Source: Bacteroidota bacterium
GTDB lineage: Bacteria; Bacteroidota; Bacteroidia; JAADEI01
Assembly: GCA_024280615.1 (NCBI GenBank)
Contig: JAJRPU010000161.1
Location: 1-12,578, forward strand
Direction of reading: 5' to 3'
Length of the DNA: 12,578 nt
Shown here: positions 6,970 through 12,578 of the stretch, piece after piece
Numbering within the stretch: position 1 is the first letter of the stretch
How the letters are laid out: each line of letters begins with the position of its first letter
Notes under the pieces: model-generated
What the model saw: only the letters and a program-made list of their open reading frames with translations
Told to the model about the DNA's origin: nothing
The model's database searches: none
Translations under genes and position numbers: made by a program

Positions 6970-8589
6970 ATGGCTTCCAGCAAAAAACTATTTGAGATAC
7001 TGTTGGCACTAACAAGCAACGAAAGACAATTGATTAAGAAAAAACTGGCTAATCAGAAAGAATTAACTCAAGAAGAACATTTCCTGCTATATATTCTAAA
7101 ACATTTTCGTCCAGATATGAAGGGCTTGATAGACCTTGAGAGACAATATGCTTTTCACGAAAGGCTAAGTGTTGCCCGATTGAGACAGATTCGTAGTGAG
7201 GCCACTCAGCTACTTTTAATAATGCTTATGAAACTAAGTATGAAAGATAACGTGGTTGCAAGAAATCTTCTTTATATTGCCAGTGCCATTGAGCTAAGAC
7301 GTAGAAAGCTATATTCCCGAGCCATTGAAATAAACAAAAAATTACTCAAGGACCCAATAGTTCCATTCTATGCCCCTGAGTTGAGGCTTCTGGCTTTTGC
7401 AGAAATGCAAAAAATCAATCGCGTGGACACACGATATTCGTCTAACCTAAACGGGCAACTTTACAATTTACATAACCTAAATGAAGAATTAGCACATTTT
7501 TTAGACTATCTAAAATTTTCGTCTATACTTAGCTTCTTACGTCAGTGGGAAAGAAATTATGAATTGCCTGTTAGAGCCGCTGACTTTCCAAAAGAATTGG
7601 TAGAAACCTACGAAATTCTTGAGTCACTGAGTGTAGAGTCAGCATCGGACAAACCTCCTTTTGTCTTCAGAACATATGCTTTATGTAGTAGTATTCTCTA
7701 CAGAGCCTGTCTACACTTTAACTCTGCATACAGGTGGTTGGAAAAGCTTAAACAAGTATATGATGATTTAATGAAATCTAAGGAAAACGAAAAATTATTG
7801 GCAGACCAATATATATACGATATGCTCCATTTGTGTGGCAGCTCAGTTGGTTTGGGTATAAAAAGCAATCTTCAACTTATTTCCGAAATTGAAAAGGACC
7901 TGCAACGGTTTGAATCAGCTATTCCATCAGCAAGATATGTCTCTTATCTCTCAACGCTCTTTTTGTTTAAGGTAACTGCAATGTTTAAGCATGGAAAGAT
8001 AGAAGAAATAATAAGATTCTTTAATAAACCACCTACTATGTACAAGCGAATTTTTGATACCAATGACTATCCGCTGATTCTCCACAATGCCAGATTGGTC
8101 TATCTAATGGCATTAGCTATTAAAGGGAAGACTGCCCATGCCCTTTCCCAAGCACAAAAACTGATGAAAGAGTTAAAAAATAAAAGTCACGAAGCAACTT
8201 TAGCCTTATTACTTGTTATGACTTATGCATCAATAAAAAGAGGATATGGGATATCTCAATATGTTAACAAAATGGTTTCTTACATAAGACGAAATTTTGG
8301 AGATTTAAATATCCTGCCTATTTTGAAAAAAATTATGGTTTTCGTTGGGAATCGCAACTATGAAGATGCCAAACAGCATTTAAAAGAACTTGAAAAAACA
8401 CTTGAGAAACATCCATTGGAACACAATGTGTTCAGACAGGTGCCTTTCATTCAAATAATCAGAAGTATTGTTGACCATAAGGATTTGCAACAGGTTCTTC
8501 AAAACACCGATTTCCATAAAGAATCCCTATTGCTTGAGGATAGATGTCGTCGTTACCTGCACAAAGAACTGCTGAACTCTACATTTTGA
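6970..8589 (+). CDS. Large alpha-helical (TPR-like) protein of unknown function
   Basis: Soluble protein of 539 residues with no signal peptide and no membrane segment. It is almost wholly helical, with helix-turn-helix pairs such as ARNLLYIASAIELRRRKLYS (about 97-116) and a charged, Lys-rich C-terminal region (KQHLKELEKTLEKH). The N-terminus, KKLFEILLALTSNERQLIKK, resembles a block I recall at the start of roughly 500-residue Bacteroidota proteins ('LFELIKSLSKSEKRYFK'), which are uncharacterised helical-repeat proteins. No catalytic motif is visible. It begins 40 bases after the endonuclease on the same strand and shares its AT-rich composition, but has its own likely promoter. An AAGGG lies four bases before the ATG. 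Whether it belongs to the restriction-modification unit is unknown. Its 3' end overlaps the convergent potassium channel gene by 11 bases. Confidence 0.75.
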   Translation: MASSKKLFEILLALTSNERQLIKKKLANQKELTQEEHFLLYILKHFRPDMKGLIDLERQYAFHERLSVARLRQIRSEATQLLLIMLMKLSMKDNVVARNLLYIASAIELRRRKLYSRAIEINKKLLKDPIVPFYAPELRLLAFAEMQKINRVDTRYSSNLNGQLYNLHNLNEELAHFLDYLKFSSILSFLRQWERNYELPVRAADFPKELVETYEILESLSVESASDKPPFVFRTYALCSSILYRACLHFNSAYRWLEKLKQVYDDLMKSKENEKLLADQYIYDMLHLCGSSVGLGIKSNLQLISEIEKDLQRFESAIPSARYVSYLSTLFLFKVTAMFKHGKIEEIIRFFNKPPTMYKRIFDTNDYPLILHNARLVYLMALAIKGKTAHALSQAQKLMKELKNKSHEATLALLLVMTYASIKRGYGISQYVNKMVSYIRRNFGDLNILPILKKIMVFVGNRNYEDAKQHLKELEKTLEKHPLEHNVFRQVPFIQIIRSIVDHKDLQQVLQNTDFHKESLLLEDRCRRYLHKELLNSTF

Positions 8590-9538
8590 GTTTCTCAAGA
8601 ACTTCTGGTTTTCCTGCAACTAATAGAATCATTCCAGCTTCAATCTTGGTGGACACGGGTGGAATAAATTGCACTGCTTTGCCCTGCCTCTTAATACCCA
8701 ATATGTGAATATCACCCCCATATTCAGAATAAAGTTCCTTGATGGTCTTCCCATTTATGGGACTGTCCTCGTTAACCAGAACTTCTTCAATAAGAAAGTT
8801 GCTAACGCTAAACAGGTCAAGGACATAGGGCTTCAAGACGGCATTTGCAATCATCTGACCCATTAATTCATAAGCCTGAATTATTCTATTAGCTCCAGCT
8901 TTGTATAGCAATTCACGGGAACGCCTGTCTGTAGCAGGTGCAACAATATAAAGGTCTGGATTAATGGTTCTTGCACTCATCACAGTAAATATGTTATCAG
9001 CATCGTTTTCCATCAGGGCAATGAGTGCCTTTGCATTCTCTATCCCTGCATCTCTTAAAGTTTTGTCCTCCATTGGACTGCCTTCAATAACATTCATTCC
9101 ATCCTCACGAGCCCGGTCCGCATTTTTCTTATGGTATGCAATCACAACCACTTTCCTCTTGTGCTTCTTGAGGAATAAGGCTACATGCCGTGCTATCCGT
9201 CCATACCCCGCAATGATATAATGTTCCTTCATCTTCCTGAATTTAGGTAAAAATTGTCTTCTTCGCCACAACTCCTCACTCAAAACACTGGAAAATATTT
9301 CTGTAACAGCAATTGCTATTACACCCCATCCCATCACTATGACCAGCATCGTCCAAACCTTCCCGCCAGCACTCAGTGGGAACACTTCTCCGTAACCAAC
9401 AGTGGTGATTGTTATTATAGTCATATACAATGCATCAAACCAGTCAACGTCTTCAATAGCTACATAACCCAACGTTGAAATACTTATTACTATCAAGGTA
9501 ACACTCAGCCAAAACAAAAATCTTGCACTTCGTCTCAT
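8579..9538 (-). CDS. Two-helix potassium channel with RCK (TrkA-N/TrkA-C) domain
   Basis: Inner-membrane K+ channel or channel-like protein of 319 residues. Layout: first membrane helix (about 6-28), pore helix and selectivity filter TTVGYGE (45-51), second helix (about 60-85), then a cytosolic RCK domain beginning HYIIAGYGRIARHVA (106-120) and a TrkA-C-like domain (about 235-319). This matches the MthK-type plan, with regulation by ligand binding to a ring of RCK domains. In the Rossmann fold the strand-2 end reads VVVIAYHKK, without the Asp/Glu usually needed for NAD, so NAD(H) may not be the ligand. The open frame reaches 9598 through a TTG, but the ATG at 9538 fits the family start. A TAATTTTG box lies 21 bases upstream. 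No Trk/Ktr gene is adjacent. Confidence 0.9.
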   Translation of the reverse strand: MRRSARFLFWLSVTLIVISISTLGYVAIEDVDWFDALYMTIITITTVGYGEVFPLSAGGKVWTMLVIVMGWGVIAIAVTEIFSSVLSEELWRRRQFLPKFRKMKEHYIIAGYGRIARHVALFLKKHKRKVVVIAYHKKNADRAREDGMNVIEGSPMEDKTLRDAGIENAKALIALMENDADNIFTVMSARTINPDLYIVAPATDRRSRELLYKAGANRIIQAYELMGQMIANAVLKPYVLDLFSVSNFLIEEVLVNEDSPINGKTIKELYSEYGGDIHILGIKRQGKAVQFIPPVSTKIEAGMILLVAGKPEVLEKLKM

Positions 9539-9559
9539 TCCACTGGCAAATAACGAAGG

Positions 9560-9567
9560 CAAAATTA
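9560..9567 (-). promoter_or_regulatory. Putative -7 box for the potassium channel gene
   Basis: On the minus strand this reads TAATTTTG, an exact match to TAnnTTTG, ending 21 bases before the ATG at 9538. A -33 element is not clear at the expected spacing: TTTC lies 17 bases upstream and TTTTG is 28 bases away. Its position supports the ATG at 9538 as the true start, because the alternative TTG start would lie upstream of it. Confidence 0.35.
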
Positions 9568-9614
9568 AAATACCCCCAGTTTGTGAAATAGAACACAAAA
9601 CTTAAAGGTATGCA

Positions 9615-9646
9615 GTGCTAAAAACAACATAACGTGTAGTTAGCAC
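9615..9646 (-). terminator. Hairpin downstream of the peptidase gene (possible terminator)
   Basis: GTGCTAA (9615-9621) and TTAGCAC (9640-9646) can form a 7-base stem with an 18-base loop, in the gap between the peptidase stop and the channel gene. There is no clear T-run after it on the minus strand, so it is at best a weak terminator or a transcript-end structure. Confidence 0.25.
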
Positions 9647-9656
9647 AATTGAAGTG

Positions 9657-11951
9657 TTAATAAGACATTCCCGGAATAGCTACTTTTAAGGTTCTTTGCC
9701 AATTTCCTACATTAATAGTTATAAGATATATTCCAGCAGGCAGGTCAAGCATATAAGATCGCTTGCTTCCGACATATACCTTGTGTGTTTTTCCTGAGAC
9801 ATCGGACAATGTGATTTCTGTTCTCTGAGGACAATAGTTAATGACCGTGAATTTTCCGTTTTTTATTCCTCCGAAGACGCACTGGTCTGCGAATCCGGTT
9901 GCTTCTACGAACGTGTAGTAGCAGGTTCCATCGTCATAGTCTGCGTTTGGGTCATAGTTTGCTGCCGCTGTGTCTGTGCAACCTCCTTGCAGAGAATTGG
10001 CTAATGTGGCATAGGCATCCAACTTGCCGTAGCCCCACATAATGTTTGGGGTTGGTCCTGTGAATGAATCTGTTTTGGCGTTTTGGATAATGGCATCTTT
10101 GATTTCCTGATATGTGGCATCTGGCTTAACGCTTAGGTATAGCCCTGCCACTGCTGCAACTACTGGACTGGCAAGGGAAGTTCCGCCAATCGCCCAGTGA
10201 TAGTTAGACACAAGACGCCATCTGAGGGGTGACCCCGCTATTGTAGGCACAGCATTGGAAGCTACCGCTGTGATAGTGAACTGCCCTGTTGAGGCAATGT
10301 CTGGCTTGAGAAGTCCTGTCCTGGTTGGTCCCCAGCTACTGGTCTCATATAGCTCGCCAACGGAATATCCAGCAAGGGTTTGCAAATTGCTGTCAATATC
10401 ATACCATTCTGTTCTGTTAACATAGTTAGCCACTGTGATTATCTCAGGGCGACACTGCATTCCAGAAACCATTGTCATTTCCCAGTTAGGGATAACAAGG
10501 CTGTCGTAAAAGGGAATGGTGGCAGGGGCTGGATATAGTAAAGTGTCCACAATAGTCGTTGTTCCGGTTAGCCTGATGTGGCTCCATGTGTCCCAAGCCG
10601 TGTCGGTGCTTATGGTAGTTCTTATCCAGTGGACATGTTTAGAGTTCCAGCCTGTGTCTGTCCACTTAGGTATTGCCACAATTGCCGCTGTCGCTGAGTC
10701 ATATAGATAACCACAATACCATTTTACAATCAGGTGAGGTTGTCCATTAATGGTTATAATGTCAACCAGAGAGTCGTTCGGATTGGCTGTTTTGTATGCA
10801 CAAGTGAGGAAGTCGTGAGTTGGTGTTGTTCCCATTTCCCTGCGAAATGTGTCATTCCAAATAGAATCCAGAGCAAGAGAGAACTGAACCAAATGGGAAT
10901 TATACACCGGTCCATAGAACTCAAGCCACATACTGGAATCAGGTCTGATTTGTAGTTCTCTGATGCTATCGTAGATAAACCATGCTTTGTTTCGTGGGTT
11001 ATTAAATCTGGCGTGCCACGGTGAAAACCTACGACCGTTCCCTGCTGCACTAACTATTACTCTTCCGGGCTTAGCCCTTACCATACTGGCTATCAGTTGC
11101 GATGTTGGGTCATAACCATCGTGAGACCCTCCATACACTCCTAGGCTAACATTTATTGCTATTGGCATTCCCAGAGAGTCGGCTTTCTGAAACATGTATT
11201 GAATGGCATCGGCAAGATGTGTAAAAAACGAGGAAGAAAAGTCCACTGCAACCATAATGATATATGCTTCAGGTGCCACGCCAGGATACTGCGGATTAGC
11301 AGACCCGTTCCCTGCCGCATTGCCCGCCACTGACGTACCATGCCCAAGGAATGATACCGGGTCCTGATGCGTTGAAGCTCCACTCTCTATGTCTTGTCTT
11401 GTCCATTCGCAACCATATCCAAAGGGTGCTGGGGGATTACCGCAATTGGCTCTCTGGTCCCAGATGTAAAGAATTCTGCTTTTCCCCGTGCTATCCCAAA
11501 AGTCAGGATGATTGATGTCTATTCCCGTGTCTGCAAAACCAAGAATAACGCCTTTGCCCTTAATTGGGAAATGAAAAGGGGCATCGCCATTGAGAAGTGG
11601 CAAAATGTTATTATTTACAAGTTTCATGTCCGATAGTGGCACAGGACGCTCCCATTGATAATCTATCCATTTAACAAACCTGTGTTCAGAAAGGGTTTTT
11701 ACATATTTAACTGGAAGGTGCACGACCGCCCACTCCCCATAATGGTATAAAACATTGCCTCCCAAGGAATTAATAACCACATATAGCGAATCTATATCAG
11801 ATGCTTTAACAAACAATCCCATCTGACTATTTGAATTCCTAAGGAACCGGCTTGAATTCTTAAGGAAAATTTCAAGTTGAGGACTAATGACCTGACCTAA
11901 AACATTGAATCCCAGGACAAAAAGAGATATAAGAACAAAAAGCCTATTCAT
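9657..11951 (-). CDS. Secreted subtilisin-like (S8) serine peptidase with probable type IX sorting domain
   Basis: Exported protease of 764 residues. A signal peptide spans about 1-20 (MNRLFVLISLFVLGFNVLGQ) and is followed by a propeptide-like region to about 125. The catalytic triad is visible: Asp141 (FADTGID), His204 (GHGTSVAGN) and Ser592 (GGTSLASP), with the oxyanion Asn305 (SAAGN). Asn and Ser are 287 residues apart, so about 220 residues are inserted compared with subtilisin; this stretch (about 310-520) looks like a beta-rich domain. After the peptidase domain come a Cys/Asp-rich segment, GCTDTAAANYDPNADYDDG (657-675) plus TC, typical of Bacteroidota surface proteins, and an 80-residue beta domain with LSDVSGK and AGIYLITINVG that ends RTLKVAIPGMSY. 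This looks like a type IX secretion C-terminal sorting domain, so the protein probably crosses the outer membrane by that route. The role is likely degradation of external protein. Confidence 0.93.
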   Translation of the reverse strand: MNRLFVLISLFVLGFNVLGQVISPQLEIFLKNSSRFLRNSNSQMGLFVKASDIDSLYVVINSLGGNVLYHYGEWAVVHLPVKYVKTLSEHRFVKWIDYQWERPVPLSDMKLVNNNILPLLNGDAPFHFPIKGKGVILGFADTGIDINHPDFWDSTGKSRILYIWDQRANCGNPPAPFGYGCEWTRQDIESGASTHQDPVSFLGHGTSVAGNAAGNGSANPQYPGVAPEAYIIMVAVDFSSSFFTHLADAIQYMFQKADSLGMPIAINVSLGVYGGSHDGYDPTSQLIASMVRAKPGRVIVSAAGNGRRFSPWHARFNNPRNKAWFIYDSIRELQIRPDSSMWLEFYGPVYNSHLVQFSLALDSIWNDTFRREMGTTPTHDFLTCAYKTANPNDSLVDIITINGQPHLIVKWYCGYLYDSATAAIVAIPKWTDTGWNSKHVHWIRTTISTDTAWDTWSHIRLTGTTTIVDTLLYPAPATIPFYDSLVIPNWEMTMVSGMQCRPEIITVANYVNRTEWYDIDSNLQTLAGYSVGELYETSSWGPTRTGLLKPDIASTGQFTITAVASNAVPTIAGSPLRWRLVSNYHWAIGGTSLASPVVAAVAGLYLSVKPDATYQEIKDAIIQNAKTDSFTGPTPNIMWGYGKLDAYATLANSLQGGCTDTAAANYDPNADYDDGTCYYTFVEATGFADQCVFGGIKNGKFTVINYCPQRTEITLSDVSGKTHKVYVGSKRSYMLDLPAGIYLITINVGNWQRTLKVAIPGMSY

Positions 11952-11979
11952 TTCTGTTTAACTTTTAACGGTGCTTATT

Positions 11980-11987
11980 CAAAATTA
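11980..11987 (-). promoter_or_regulatory. Putative -7 box for the secreted peptidase gene
   Basis: On the minus strand this reads TAATTTTG, an exact TAnnTTTG match, ending 28 bases before the peptidase ATG at 11951. The sequence is the same as the box in front of the potassium channel gene. No TTG lies at the usual upstream distance. It sits in the 50-base divergent gap shared with engB; a near match for the other strand, TAACTTTT, lies at 11959-11966. Confidence 0.35.
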
Positions 11988-12001
11988 AAACTATTTTGCT
12001 T

Positions 12002-12578
12002 ATGGCAGTAAAGCCACAATATAAAGTTCGCTTTGCAGGTTCCTATATCACATTAAGAGAAATGCCCAGAACTGCCAAGCCGGAATTCGCTTTCATAGGA
12101 CGTTCCAACGTCGGCAAATCTTCCCTTATTAACATGCTCATTGGACATAACATTGCTAAGACATCAGCCAAACCAGGCAAAACCCAAACCATCAATCTAT
12201 ATAACGTGGAAGACAGGTGGTATTTAGCAGACCTGCCGGGATATGGATATGCTAGAACTGCTAAGACAAAGCGTCAGAGTTGGCAAAAAATGATAGCAGA
12301 TTATCTTCTTAAAAGACCAGAATTGACAATCGTTTTCGTTCTGATTGATAGCCGGCTTGCTCCTCAGCCCATTGACCAAGACTTTATCCAGTGGGCAGGG
12401 AAAAATCAAATTCCCATTGCAATAGTCTTCACAAAGACCGACAAGATTTCAAAGAACGAAATGAAAAAAGTTATAACTCAATGGCAAAAACTATTATCAA
12501 CAGAGTGGGAAGAACTACCCGAAATGTTCATTTCTTCTGCCAAAACCAGAGTTGGAAGGGAAGAACTGCTTAACTTCA
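12002..12578 (+). CDS. engB: Ribosome-biogenesis GTPase EngB/YsxC, partial (3' end beyond window)
   Basis: GTP-binding protein required for assembly of the large ribosomal subunit in bacteria where it has been studied. 192 residues are visible, and since the family is about 195-205 long, only a few are missing. All G motifs are present: G1 GRSNVGKS (33-40), G2 in PGKTQTIN (58-65), G3 DLPGYGYA (77-84), G4 TKTD (144-147) and G5 SSAKT (178-182). DSRLAPQPIDQDF (116-128) is also typical of EngB and separates it from Era or Der. It is divergent from the peptidase gene across 50 bases. No Shine-Dalgarno sequence precedes the ATG. A weak promoter-like TAACTTTT lies at 11959-11966. There is no sign of damage. 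Confidence 0.96.
   Translation, partial: MAVKPQYKVRFAGSYITLREMPRTAKPEFAFIGRSNVGKSSLINMLIGHNIAKTSAKPGKTQTINLYNVEDRWYLADLPGYGYARTAKTKRQSWQKMIADYLLKRPELTIVFVLIDSRLAPQPIDQDFIQWAGKNQIPIAIVFTKTDKISKNEMKKVITQWQKLLSTEWEELPEMFISSAKTRVGREELLNF

Noticed and set aside
9539..9598. 20-codon extension of the potassium channel from a TTG
   Set aside because: It spans the TAATTTTG box, and the family starts just before the first membrane helix, fitting the ATG at 9538.
10516..11383. Several open frames of 64-98 codons on both strands within the peptidase gene
   Set aside because: All lie inside the peptidase coding sequence, which has a full catalytic triad; their translations look like frame shadows.
1..12578. 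CRISPR arrays, tRNA or rRNA genes, insertion sequences
   Set aside because: No regularly spaced direct repeats, cloverleaf-like sequences, rRNA-like stretches or transposase motifs were seen on either strand.

Overview
The window looks like chromosomal DNA of a Bacteroidota-type bacterium. The best evidence is the secreted S8 peptidase at 9657-11951. It carries the Cys/Asp-rich 'GCTD...NYDPNADYDDGTC' segment and ends in a domain resembling the type IX secretion sorting domain, both typical of that phylum. Four genes also have an exact TAnnTTTG box (the Bacteroidota -7 promoter consensus) shortly upstream, and most starts lack a Shine-Dalgarno sequence. The species cannot be told from the sequence. 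No rRNA, tRNA, CRISPR array, transposase or integrase was seen.

Left block (1-4818, all minus strand, so transcription runs right to left): an outer-membrane beta-barrel protein with an alginate-export-like motif, then a CDP-alcohol phosphatidyltransferase joined by a TGATG overlap, then aspartate carbamoyltransferase (pyrB) 13 bases later. These three look like one operon. A 197-base non-coding gap with degenerate CACAGAG repeats follows, then S-adenosylhomocysteinase (ahcY), joined by a TAATG overlap to a TerB-like protein that runs off the left edge.

Middle block (4901-8589, plus strand): a type II restriction-modification pair, followed by a long alpha-helical protein of unknown function. 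The pair is an amino-group DNA methyltransferase with a TSPPY motif and a TdeIII/MjaII-like restriction endonuclease. By eye this block is more AT-rich than its flanks, which would fit acquisition by transfer. The endonuclease reading frame appears broken near its start: a short frame that overlaps the methyltransferase stop by ATGA encodes a plausible N-terminus but is one frame away from the main body. Its expected catalytic lysine also seems to be threonine. The methylase may therefore be protecting against an endonuclease that is weak, dead or made by frameshifting.

Right block: a two-helix potassium channel with an RCK domain (minus strand, overlapping the helical protein tail-to-tail by 11 bases), the secreted subtilisin-like peptidase (minus strand), and, divergent from it, the GTPase EngB/YsxC (plus strand), cut by the right edge.

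I did not find a clear new multi-gene system. The most unusual items are the apparently damaged or frameshifted endonuclease with an intact methylase, the helical protein next to it, and the inverted CACAGAG repeats upstream of ahcY.
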